This document shows, one piece after another, positions 25,008 to 35,979 of a DNA stretch of 64,000 nt. The notes under the pieces were generated by a model that saw nothing but the letters and a program-made list of their open reading frames with translations, was not told where the DNA came from and made no database searches. The stretch's first letter is position 1. Every line of letters starts with the position of its first letter. This DNA is from Synaphobranchus kaupii (Eukaryota > Chordata > Actinopteri > Anguilliformes > Synaphobranchidae), in NCBI GenBank assembly GCA_029718625.1, contig CM056376.1, positions 111,298,259 to 111,362,258 of the forward strand, given 5' to 3'. The translations under genes and the position numbers were made by a program.

Positions 25008-26678
25008 CAGTCCCGGCCAAAAGTCTTGTCGCATGAGTGGACAAAAGTGACAATTGCTAATTACCCAACTCTTAATTAGCTAATACAGTTAGGAAACAAC
25101 ACAAATTAATCATAAGTGTCTAAAGTTTATTTAGATGCTAGAAAAATGACATTTCAAAATTGTTACTAAATGTTACAGCTTGATAATTATCAACAGGCCA
25201 GTTTTGGCCGGACAAAAGTCTTGTCGCAATGGCCAACTCCAATTTCTAGGCCACAGTGAATAAGGAAGAAACAAACAAGGGGCTTGATTAGTCAGCTGTA
25301 GGTAACTTTGAGCTATAAAAGCAGAAATTTGACACTTTAAGCCAAGTTCATGCTCAACATTGCTTCTGTCAACATGCCCAAGATCAAACCAGAAACCAAA
25401 GTGCTGATCATCAAGAATCTCAAGTCCAAGTCTCCTGCTGAAGTTTCAGACATCTTCAATGTGTCTAAACGGCAGGTGGAGAGGATTCGCAAGCGCTACC
25501 AAGAGACTGGCGACGTCCATGACAGACCCAGGTCGGGCAGACCGTGCAAGACAACTGCTCGAGACGACAGCTTGCTGGTCCGATGGTCAAAAGCCAGCCC
25601 CAGGGAGGAGTGGACGCCAGCAACGCCTATTTCGTCAAGAACTGTACGTCGGATTCTTGCTCGCAATGGTCTCCACGGTCGTATTGCTGCCCAGAAACCA
25701 GCGCTAAACAAGAGACAGCTAAGAAACCGTGTTGCGTACGCCAAGGCCCACAGCCTGACGGAAGGTTGGACAGCAGAAAAGTGGCAAAAAATTGATTTTT
25801 CAGATGAATCGTCAGTTGAGCTCCATCCCAAGCGCCGCCAATATTGTCGATGACCCTCTGGGGCCCGTCTGGACCCACAGTTCACCCAGAAGACAGTCAA
25901 ATTTGGAGGTGGAAAGATTATGGTTTGGGGTTACATCCAATACGGAGGTGCCAGGGAGATCTGTAAGGTGGATGGTAACATTGACAGTGCCAAATATCAA
26001 CAGATTCTTGCCTCCCAGTACATTCCCAACTACAAGAGGGGTCAGATTTTTCAACAGGATGGAGCTCCTTGCCATACCTCAGGTTCCACTATGAAGTTTC
26101 TCAGGGGGAAGAAGATCAAGGTCCTTCAGGGATGGCCAGCACAGTCTCCAGATATGAATATTATTGAGCATATCTGGGGAAGAATGAAGGAGGAAGCTTG
26201 GAGAACTAAGCCGAAGAACTTGGAGGAGCTTTGGGATGCCTGCAAGGTGGCCTTCCATGCCATCCCCGACGACTTCATCAACAAGCTCTACGACTCTCTG
26301 CCAAACCGGATGGCAACTGTTCTGCAGGCCAAAGGAACCCATACAAGATATTCATTTCTTAACTTATAGTCCATGATGAAATACTAGACTGATTTTTCAT
26401 TTGGTATTTTATTAACTTTTTGAGAAAGATAAAATTTATTGATTATAATTTGATTTGCGACAAGACTTTTGTCCAGGTAGAAACGGGCTTGTTCATCATT
26501 ATCAAGCAATTAACCTTATAAGCATCTATTAAATTTTTGTTTTGCTAGTATCTAAATAAACTTTAGACACTTAGGATTAATTTGTGTTGTTTCCTAACTG
26601 TATTAGCTAATTAAGAGTTGGGTAATTAGCTATTCTCACTTTTGTCCACTCATGCGACAAGACTTTTGGCCGGGACTG
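25008..26678 (+). mobile_element. Tc1/mariner transposon, DD35E (Traveler-like), nearly intact
   Basis: A 1,671-bp element between TA dinucleotides (25,006-25,007 and 26,679-26,680), as expected for Tc1/mariner insertion. The ends are inverted: the outer 42 bases (starting CAGTCCCGGCCAAAAGTC) are identical on both sides. The outer arms of about 136 bp (25,008-25,143 and 26,543-26,678) differ at only a few positions. A second internal copy of the motif GACAAAAGTCTTGTCGCA lies at 25,211-25,229 and, inverted, at 26,455-26,473, so this is an IR/DR-type element with two transposase-binding sites per end. One transposase gene lies between. The near-identity of the arms implies recent insertion. The spacing of the catalytic residues places it in the DD35E group; the name Traveler-like is inference. 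Confidence 0.95.
25374..26369 (+). pseudogene. Tc1/mariner DD35E transposase, one premature stop
   Basis: The start is taken at the ATG giving MPKIKPETKVLIIKNLKSKS; an upstream in-frame ATG at 25,350 would add eight residues. The frame covers about 331 codons to TAG at 26,367-26,369 with no frameshift. Residues 1-110 form the paired-like double helix-turn-helix (SPAEVSDIFNVSKRQVERI) with an RSGRP linker, which binds the terminal repeats. Catalytic residues of the RNase H-like domain are visible: the first Asp in DFSDES, the second in QQDGAPCH and the Glu in NIIEHIWG. There are 35 residues between the second Asp and the Glu. The single defect is TGA at 25,851-25,853 after RRQYCR, where relatives usually have Arg (CGA); a C to T change at a CpG explains it. 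The copy is therefore probably inactive although otherwise complete. Confidence 0.93.
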
Positions 26679-26680
26679 TA

Positions 26681-28328
26681 TATTGAAATCATGATGCCAT
26701 TATCATGGACCTATGTAAGGCATGTTACACAAGCATTACAATGCTCACAATATTACCAAAGACGTGTAAACCTAAAATTTGTCATATGCACATGTTAAAT
26801 GTGTAATTTAGCCTATGTGTCTTAGCAGAAATATGGAAATGTATACAATATATACATAAGTGTTCATGTCTGTCTTTTAATTATGCTGTGGGCTTACTGA
26901 GACTCAAACACAGAGCCATTCAGTGGAACCTCCTTCTCTTAATGAAGGCTACCCATGATTCCATTCTCCAGGCTGGGGGTAAATGGTAGTGCAGGAGACC
27001 CGGGTGACCAGTTGGCTGACCTGCGGTCAGAGGTCAGGATGTGGGAGGAGCATGGGGGGATACCTGCTACTGAAGAGCGGTTTTAATGGAGAGCGAGGTT
27101 AATCAGCTGTGGCCCCTAGACCCCCCTCCCCCTGCTTCTTTATGAGGTGTTAATGAACCTCTAATGGCACAGGAAACAGAAAGTGACCCTGCAGGCCGGG
27201 GCCGGCTGTTTATTTACGGCCAACGGCAGGCGGACGCTCCGCTGGGCCTGCCCGAGCGGCGGGCCTCTCTCACCTAGGCAGAGCGACGCTTTTACCTGCT
27301 GTTTCACCTGAGAAGCTTTTCACCCCGTACCTGACTAGGCTGCGTACTGACAGGAGCTCACAGATTAGAGGGCGAGTTAATTTAGCATTAACTATTTTTG
27401 CACACCTCATGATCCAATGTTTGAAGTGGATATGTACCGAATCCGGTCCTCACTTGCTAACATGGCTGCTTGTCTTTGCTGCACAACTGTACTGGACACA
27501 AACATGGATTAGCTGAATGGCCTTGTTCTCTTTGTTGAATATTTCTATGTTCTTTAATGCTCTAATGTCCATGCTTATTCACTTCAAAAGGAGATGTAGG
27601 CAGGGCATGGAATTAACTTTTTCATCCTCTCACCAGAGTGGCTTGTGGATTCTAAGAATTACCAGCCATTTCCCACATTTTACCAGCCACATTACCTTTT
27701 ACAGTATAACGCAACCTGGTTGGATACCTGCCAACGTGGCTGCTAGAGTAGAACATCTTACCAGCCGCTGGTGGTGGGTGTTAATTTCACACCCTGGATG
27801 TAGGTGTGTATGGGGCTTAGAGAAAAATAGTGGATTCCACAGAAATCAGACGTTACCCGACGAGAATCGGGCCAGTTACGGTGTTGGCCCTGAGAGTTGG
27901 TCCCGTTGGTTGAGGGGACCGTGTTTACTGGGCCGCTTGTTATGTTTATGGTTTCCTCCAGCACTGGAAAAAAGAAATGGCCCCTGCAGAGACGAGGAGA
28001 AGATGAAAGCAGTGGCGGTGAATTGGGGTGGGGGTGGTGTGTCCCCGGTCTGCATCGCGCCCGGCGTGTCCCGGCTGTTTCCTACCTTTGTGTGGGACTG
28101 AGGGTTTGGGACGCGACGCCGGATGAGCCCCCCCAGGAAGGAAGGAAGCGGCGTGTCGGCGGGTGGGGGTGGGGTGGTGGGGGAGGTTGTGCGGCAGGGC
28201 GGCAGGCCCCTCATTATCTTTGACAAGAAGCGTTGGCTTTATCGTGCTGGCCACCCCTCCCCTTCTCGGAACACCCGCGGGAGGTGTGGCCAACACGGCC
28301 CGCACCGCGAGCACGATGCTGTAGTCAA
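26681..28328 (+). other. Unique intronic stretch, no gene seen
   Basis: Between the Tc1 element and the 47-bp minisatellite. It includes an inverted pair at 28,231-28,316 (cgtgctggccacccctcccc / gaggtgtggccaacacggcc). A frame of 194 codons (27,517-28,101) shows no family motif. No exon is supported. Confidence 0.4.
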
Positions 28329-29250
28329 AGTACTACAGTAGAGCCAGTGACTATTTTACACCCTACAGTCCACACAGTACTACAGTAGAGCCAGTGACTA
28401 TTTTACATCCTACAGTCCATAGAGTACTACAGAAGAGACAGTGACTATTTTACATCCTACAGTCCATAGAGTACTACAGAAGAGACTGACTATTTTACAC
28501 CCTACAGTCCATAGAGTACTACAGAAGAGACAGTGACTATTTTACATCCTACAGTCCACACAGTACTACAGTAGAGCCAGTGATTATTTTACACCCTACA
28601 GTCCACACAGTACTACAGTAGAGCCAGTGACTATTTTACACCCTACAGTCTACACAGTACTACAGAAGAGCCAGTGACTATTTTACACCCTACAGTCCAT
28701 AGAGTACTACAGAAGAGACAGTGACTATTTTACATCCTACAGTCCACAGAGTACTACAGAAGAGACTGTGACTATTTTACACCCTACAGTCCATAGAGTA
28801 CTACAGGAGAGACAGTGACTATTTTACACCCTACAGTCCACATAGTACTACAGTAGAGCCAGTGACTATTTTACACCCTACAGTCCACACAGTACTACAG
28901 TAGAGCCAGTGACTATTTTACACCCTACAGTCCATAGAGTACTACAGAAGAGACAGTGACTATTTTACATCCTACAGTCCACACAGTACTACAGTAGAGC
29001 CAGTGACTATTTTACACCCTACAGTCCATAGAGTACTACAGAAGAGACAGTGACTATTTTACATCCTACAGTCCACAGAGTACTACAGAAGAGACAGTGA
29101 CTATTTTACACCCTACAGTCTACACAGTACTACAGTAGAGCCAGTGACTATTTTACACCCTACAGTCTACACAGTACTACAGGAGAGCCAGTGACTATTT
29201 TACACCCTACAGTCTACACAGTACTACAGGAGAGCCAGTGACCTACACCC
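28329..29250. repeat. 47-bp minisatellite, about 20 copies
   Basis: The unit begins agtactacagtagagccagt and contains gactattttacaccctacag. At least two variants alternate: tagagcc...caccc...ccacac and aagagac...catcc...ccatag. One unit has a 2-base deletion near 28,482. It is non-coding. Confidence 0.95.
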
Positions 29251-30040
29251 TACGTTCTCACTTTCCACTGTACTTTAGGAAAGAGCTAGCACTGATCAGA
29301 TAGGTACCTCTCACTGGTGACAGTTGGTGACCTGTGGGCACCTGCCATCTGTGGGAGGAGTGATCCAATGATAACCAGAGGAACCCTGTCTGATTGACAC
29401 CCTCTCCCTCACCCTGAACAGGATGAGGCAGTTTGCCCTTTTGCTGTAGACTCCCAGTCATAGTCAGCCGATGACATCACTGAGGCTCGAACCTGTGGCC
29501 ACGGGCCATTCAGCCCTTCATCTAGGTTTGCCGTTTACCTGCATATCCCACAAGGTTCTCTGCCTCTTCAACTACATGACCTGGCAAGCTAGTCTCCACA
29601 TTAACAGCTAACGGCTTTACCAATCGTAAAGAAGTACTTCCTGATACTCACTCACCTTTTGCTCTTTTCCACCTGCGTCCCACACGTGTGGGACAGGTAA
29701 CTGCTCTGTGTGGTACAGGTAACTGGTTTTACAGGCTCAGGTGTTCCGTGGAAGAACTCGGCACACCTGCAGTAGGTGGATTGTTTTTGCCCTCCCCCCA
29801 AGCTGCACCTAAAGCAGACCCTCTCCACACAGGAAATGCATTATGGGTAAAGCAGTTCCATATGGTGACACCTGATCTGTGTAATCCCCGTTTCATGATA
29901 AAAAGGTTACCTTGCCTATACCACTCTGGTTTTAGAAACGCTCAAGAAAGTTCCTGTAGCAGAGCTTGAGTTCTGTCTCTCTTTTTCTTTCTTCTAATGC
30001 TATCTCTCTCTTCAGCTCTGGGTTGTTTCACCTGATATGC

Positions 30041-30088
<48 letters not shown>

Positions 30089-30140
30089 ATGCATGCGAAT
30101 GCGTGTGTGTGCGTGTGATTATTTTGTGTTTGTGTGTCTG

Positions 30141-30178
<38 letters not shown>

Positions 30179-30251
30179 ATGGTGTGTATATATATATATA
30201 TATATGTACTGTATGTGTGCATATGCATATTTAGTGTTTATGTGTATGGTG

Positions 30252-30327
<76 letters not shown>

Positions 30328-30445
30328 CATATTTAGTGTGTATGTGTATGGTGTGTATGTATATGTATGTGTGTGTGTGTGTATATGCATATTTAGTGTG
30401 TATGTGTATGGTATGTATGTGTGTATGTGTGTGTGTGTGTGTGCT
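30041..30445. repeat. Compound (GT)n/(AT)n microsatellite region
   Basis: Repeated GT tracts with (AT)n segments at 30,187-30,206 and 30,252-30,269. A phrase gcatatttagtgtgtatgtg occurs three times (about 30,226, 30,327 and 30,387). The apparent Cys/Val-rich frames are repeat artefacts. Confidence 0.95.
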
Positions 30446-30523
30446 ATATGTGTGTGGCTCTGGTAATGGCCCAGTAAAGGTTTACAGAGGAGAGGTGAGG
30501 TGTGTTCCAGGTGAGCTGTGTGT

Positions 30524-30725
30524 AACAACAGTGGTTTGGAGGGCAGGGACGTGCCAAACAGCAGTGGTTTGGAGGGCAGGGATGTGCCAAACAGCAGTGG
30601 TTTGGAGGGCAGGGATGTGCCAAACAGCAGTGGTTTGGAGGGCAGGGATGTGCCAAACAGCAGTGGTTTGGAGGGCAGGGATGTGCCAAACAGCAGTGGT
30701 TTGCAGGGCAGGGACGTGCCAAAAG
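30524..30725. repeat. 33-bp minisatellite, 6 copies
   Basis: The unit is gcagtggtttggagggcagg followed by gatgtgccaaaca. The 33-bp period is a whole number of codons, so several frames stay open through it; a real protein is unlikely. Confidence 0.95.
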
Positions 30726-31918
30726 GGGCGGGGGTGATGGAGATCACTGCAGCGTTCTGCTGGCGTCTGCAACACCATCAGGGCGAGTCTGGCATGGTGA
30801 CCCCACTTCCAGACGGGCCTTAGATGACCCCCGCTCGGGAGGGCGCCAACAGCGAGGATGGCGGTATTCGATTCCGTCACCGTTTCTTTAATATTCCTCC
30901 CGTTTCTCAGGGATGGGGAAATGGGGTCTTTCCCCCCACCCCTCCCCCGCTGAGGGAGTATCATATTCGCCTCGGGCCTTATTAAAGATGCGTCTGCACC
31001 TTGGGGGGGGGGGGGCATTCCTCTGGCATCGACGCTGGCGCGGAGAGGCGGGGCTGAATTTCTGTACAATCGTAGATTTCTGAAAATTGCGCTCGAATGG
31101 TAGGCGTTAGCCGCAAACCCTTCAATGCGCATCTGTATCGCGCCGCTGTTGGGCAAGACGATGGCAGTTGGTATCCGTTTCGTTCGCGGCAGGCTATCCA
31201 GGCACCTGTAGCACTGCAGTATGAGTGAGGTGCTGCGCGTGCACATTAAACGGTGAGGTGCTAAGACCACGAAATAACAAAATGGCAAAGGCAAGACCTA
31301 CACACTTATTATGTTTCCAGTGCTAGATGTTGTACATTCAGTTTGTGGGTAGACCACAAATGGCGTCTTTTTGTGATTGCCCATGTTATACAAATGTGCC
31401 GTTACTGCTGTACATACCTTTCTGATCCCACTCACATTCCTAAAAGTGTGTGTGTGCGCGTGTTTGTGCGTGTGTACTGTATGTGCGTGGGTACGCGTGT
31501 GCGTGTCAGCCAGCGTTACTGCTCCTGTGTGGCGACTTGCCCAAACTTGTGAGGCGTTGCCTAAGACTACAGAGCTCTTTGTGTTCGCCGGGCCTTGGCG
31601 GTATGTGGCAGGTCCGGCGGTTTCTCTAACGTTGGGAGACGGTTCAGAACGGCGTGTTCTGCACTGCGCGCGTGCACACTGTAAAGTGATAGTCCACTTT
31701 CATGGCTTTTTATTGACTTATTCTCCTCATGTGCTCTTTCACAGACAGGGAGAGCACAGAGGCTTACAGATAGAGGTGGGATCATAGCATGGAGGGTCTC
31801 ATGATGGGAGGTTGAACCCCTGCGCTGGGGGGAGGCTGTGGGTGAGGATTAGCATGTTGGGTGAGAGTTCACTGCCCTGCAGACCGCACGCCGCTCTGTC
31901 TCCTGCGTTTTGCGTGGT

Positions 31919-32800
31919 TAAAGAGGAATTTTTAGGCATAAAGAAGGATGTTTTGGATGCTTACAGACGTTCCTGGTGACCTGCTGGCTTTACAATGGCT
32001 GCTGTTGGGGTATTTGGGGTTTGTGGTGTAAAGAAAGAAAATTAATTTAATGCAGCTCCAAAAAGCAGCTTGTACAGCAGTCATGTTTTCATAGTTTGTA
32101 CACATGAACAGATTCATCTTGTAGCTTTTATTCACTGTAATACTGTACTACAGTTACCACTTCTACACTGCCCGGCCAAAAAAAAAGTCGCACACTGTAA
32201 TATTTTGTTGGACCGCCTTTAGCTTTGATTATGGCGCGCATTCGTCGTGGCATTGTTTTGACAACCTTATGCAAAGTCACAGCATTTATTTCCGTCCAGA
32301 CTTGCATTAATTTTTGGCCGAGATCTTGTATTGACGACGGGAGAGTCAAACCACTCCGTGAAGTCTTCTCCAGCACATCCCAAAGACTTTCAATGGGGTT
32401 AAGGTCAGGACTCTGGTGGCCAATCCATGTGTGAAAATGATTCCTCATGCTCCCTGAACCACTCTTTCACAATTTGAGCCCGATTAATCTTGGCATTGTC
32501 GTCCTGGAATATGCCCATTCATGGGATAACCTGGTCATTCAGTACATTCAGGTACTCAGCTGACTTCATTTTATTGCTGCATAACGTTGCTGAGCCTAGA
32601 CCTGACCAATTGAAGCAACCCCAGATCATAACACTGCCTCCAGAGGCTTGTACAGTGGGCACAATGCATGACTGCTGCAACTGCAACTTTTCTTTTGGCC
32701 AGGCAGTGTATAAATGCCGACAATATTTTTCAGCACTCGCAAACGTCTGTCAAAACTGAAAATGTCATCTAGAACTGAAATACTATTTCTGAAAGTGAAC
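31919..32800. mobile_element. MITE-like repeat, copy 1, split by the Tc1 derivative
   Basis: The stretches 31,919-32,163 and 32,711-32,800 together resemble the repeat at 38,364-38,781. Shared phrases include ggatgttttggatgcttaca versus ggatgttttacatatttaca, gacctgctggc versus gacctggcagc, and a right end with tgaaagtgaactat versus cagaaagtgaac. The inverted end words (aaag-gatagttca and gaact-ttcct/atgg) are of a kind common in fish MITEs. The Tc1 derivative sits inside it, so this repeat is older. Confidence 0.55.
32166..32708 (-). mobile_element. Internally deleted Tc1-like element, copy 1
   Basis: A 543-bp element flanked by TA (32,164-32,165 and 32,709-32,710) with short inverted ends, CACTGCCCGGCCAAAA and its partner ending ggccaggcagtg. 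Read on the minus strand, the 5' terminal repeat is joined almost directly to the catalytic part of a transposase. The N-terminal DNA-binding region is missing. The 3' part encodes [18 protein letters not shown], which contains the catalytic Glu, and then runs to the other end. It belongs to a different Tc1 family from the element at 25 kb. With a TA duplication and both ends, it could have been moved by a transposase supplied elsewhere. Confidence 0.88.
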
Positions 32801-33284
32801 TATGGATCTAGTCGACTGGAGGTGTGCTAGGTCACACGGTGAAATGACTCACACCATCAGAAGGAAAGTACAAATGAAAGATATTGACTGTTTATGATTT
32901 ATATTAGCTAAATGAACTGGGAGGAGTCAGGAGAGGACCCGCAGGAAAATACTGCGTGGCAGGGTGTTTCTTTTCTCTTTCTTTCTGTTATGGGAGGTGG
33001 AAAATAGCTGGAGGCTGTCTTAATTAATGCATCTCTCATACATACCTGGGCAGTACAAACCCTACATGAAGGAACTGAAGTCTTCTCTGTTGCTCGTGTG
33101 GAGATTGCGTACGACTAAAGACTCCCAAAAAACGTGAAACTGAAGCACAGTGTGAGGGTGTGTTCTTCATGTCGGGTTTGGGGATGGGGAGGGGGGCGGG
33201 TGCTGAAAGAGTTGCACCCCGAAGAAAAAAAAAGGAACAAAGCAGCAAAAGAAATGTAGAACTGCCTGTAAATCCCCCCCCCCT

Positions 33285-33324
<40 letters not shown>

Positions 33325-33959
33325 CTCCACCCAGGTCCTGTCTGGGTAGTTTATCTGTGAGAAAAATAAAGACATTTAAAAAATAAAGTAGAAAAGCCCA
33401 GAGTCGCCCTGGGGTGTTTGCTCTCCTGAGCGGGGGCTGCAGAGTAGTTCCGTGTGTGCCCCCCTCCCTCGCTGATGGAGTGAAAGAGACATGCTTGGAT
33501 GACTGGAGGAATGAGAGGCTATGAGCTGGCTGGGAGTACTGTTCTAAGACCTAAGACCCCCACGGTCAAGTTGAGTGGAGTATCCCGGGCAACGGAGGAA
33601 GTGGCGGAGAGTGGAGGGGGGGGGGGGGGCACTGGGGGCACAGGCTGAGGGGAGGGGTGAGACGAGCGCAGAGGAGGGGTTGATGGAGAAACGGGGATTT
33701 TTTCCCCCCTTGTTCAAGGGAAGTTTGATTCACTGGGACGGAGGGGAAGTGTTGGGGACGAGCGGCTGGCCGCGCCCCCTTGGGTGGGGGGGGGGGGGTG
33801 GGAGGGGTTGAACAGAAGGCACAGAATGATCCCCTCACCTCAACCCCCCCAAAAGCCAAAAGATGCTTTCACAACCCGTCAGAGTACGTCAGCGGGAAAT
33901 ATGAGATCCCGCCGGTGAACTAACAGACAGAAGTGCTGAACCAGGTTGTGCGTGCGTAC

Positions 33960-34310
<351 letters not shown>

Positions 34311-34384
34311 GCAGGTGATCAGGTGTGTCTCTGGAACATGCATGCATCCCCTCAGCCTGCCTCCCTCAGTAAGATGCATTCTCC

Positions 34385-34650
34385 ACGGCACAGTGCTGCA
34401 GTGATAGATAGCACTGTCACCTCACAGCAAGAAGGTCCTGGGTGTGAATCCTGGCCGAGGGCCTTTCTGTGTGGAGTTTGCATGTTCTCCCCGTGTATGC
34501 ATGAGTTTCCTCTGGGTAGTCTGGTTTCCTCCCACAGACATGCAGTTTAGGCTAATTTGGGGGGGGGTAACAGGGCATTGCTGTAAAAGAGCATGTGTGC
34601 TCAGTCAAACTAACCTGTATAAATAACGGTTAATAAATAAATAAATTCTC
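34385..34650 (+). mobile_element. DANA-like SINE
   Basis: The phrases cacctcacagcaagaaggtc, gtggagtttgcatgttctcc, gtttcctctgggta and tttcctcccacagacatgca in this order are those of the DANA-type tRNA-derived SINEs of zebrafish and other fish. The B-box equivalent is gtgtgaatcctgg. It ends in ataaataaataaat. Confidence 0.85.
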
Positions 34651-35606
34651 AGGTGAAGACTACAGTTAGCATTTCATTAAATCAGACCAGTCTCACTGAC
34701 CTGAGGCTTCCGTTACCGTGTTAGCGAGTCTGATCTCGCTCGGTCCTCTTGGAGTCTGAACGGAAAGTATCGAAAGATAAATAAATGCTGCGGTTTTGGA
34801 TGTCGCTTAGATTAATTTTATTTGGGCGTTTTTTTCATTTATCCGACAGAGCCAGGGGATGGATTTATGAGACGGCTCTCCTCGGTAAAACAAGTCTGTG
34901 TCAACGCCCCCCCCACGCCACACACACACACACACACCCTGGCCTGCAGTGCCAGGCTTTGTGTAAACATTTTTTTTATAGGTTTCACAAAGACAATCTG
35001 AAATTTAGTGGTTCCAGTCCTCTTCAGCAGTTGCCCACATAAACACGTCTCCAGAGCCAAACCGCAGGTCATTACCGCGGCAGCACAAGGAGGCGGCCGC
35101 AGGCCAGGGGGAGAGCGTCCGCGGCGCATTCTGACCCTGCGCCAGCACAAATGTGTTACCGTAGGGACGAGGGGGGGGGTCGGAAAGGAGTTATTCAGGA
35201 AACATTGTAACAACATTACTAACCGTGGTGTGTAGTTATTGCAAAGTTATCAGTGCATTTCACATCTAATAAATTTGCTGATTTTTAATTAATTAATTTT
35301 TTTCTGCTCTCTTTGGGGATGTTCCCATGATTTGCTCGTCAGTGTGTGTCCCTTTTCCTCTCTGTAAAGGTCCCTACATTTAAAGGACAGTTAACCCTTA
35401 TAATCAGGGGTCTTCAAACTTAGGTCATAACGTCTATATATAATTGTACATAATAGTATATACAATATTTCTATGTTTCCATTTTTTTTTTTACATTTCA
35501 GACAATATATATATACAATAAACCATGTCTGGTTTGCATGCCCTTTGTGTATGTTAGACTATTGTAATTGTTAAATGTATATGCTGCACTAAATGGCTAC
35601 AAGCCG

Positions 35607-35972
35607 CTGAGAAATCCAGGCCTGCGTATTTACGGCAGTGAGAAGCAGAGTGTGGAGTCGTGCTGCTAAACGGAGCGTCTTATCCACAGCTCTTTAACGG
35701 AGGGTAAACCGGGCGGGGGGTGGGCGGGACGAGGGGGGGTAAAGGCTACGGCGAAGAGCGGACCGGCCGTCAGGATCCCCGCAGAGGAACAGGGCGACTA
35801 AAAGAACCAGACGCCGCAGATTAAATGTCACTTGGGGTTGTTGACTCTGAAGCTGGGACGTCACTTGAGGATCTCTGAGCGGGAGGAATAAAGGCGGCAA
35901 ACAAACTGCGGAGGATGAGAACCAACTTGCTGGATTAACTTTATTTCCCTTGCTTCCTGACCTCAGGCTGTT
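35607..35972 (-). repeat. Dispersed repeat of about 350 bp, copy 2 (inverted)
   Basis: Inverse copy of 24,520-24,868, reading ctgagaaatccaggcctgcg through cctgacctcaggctgttcag on the plus strand. Identity is high, with some differences in a G/C-rich middle part (35,700-35,780, cgggcggggggtgggcggga). The two copies lie 11 kb apart and could pair in the intron RNA. Confidence 0.75.
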
Positions 35973-35979
35973 CAGCGGA

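Noticed and set aside
27517..28101. Plus-strand frame of 194 codons
   Set aside because: No recognisable domain, no splice context, and an overlapping frame on the other strand.
28329..29250. CRISPR-like array
   Set aside because: Units are contiguous 47-bp tandem repeats with no unique spacers, in a vertebrate genome.
30045..30737. Frame of 230 codons rich in Cys and Val across 30.0-30.7 kb
   Set aside because: It is produced by GT microsatellites and the 33-bp minisatellite; opposite-strand frames are equally open and no domain is present.
32225..32434. Plus-strand frame within the Tc1 derivative
   Set aside because: Antisense shadow of the transposase remnant on the minus strand.
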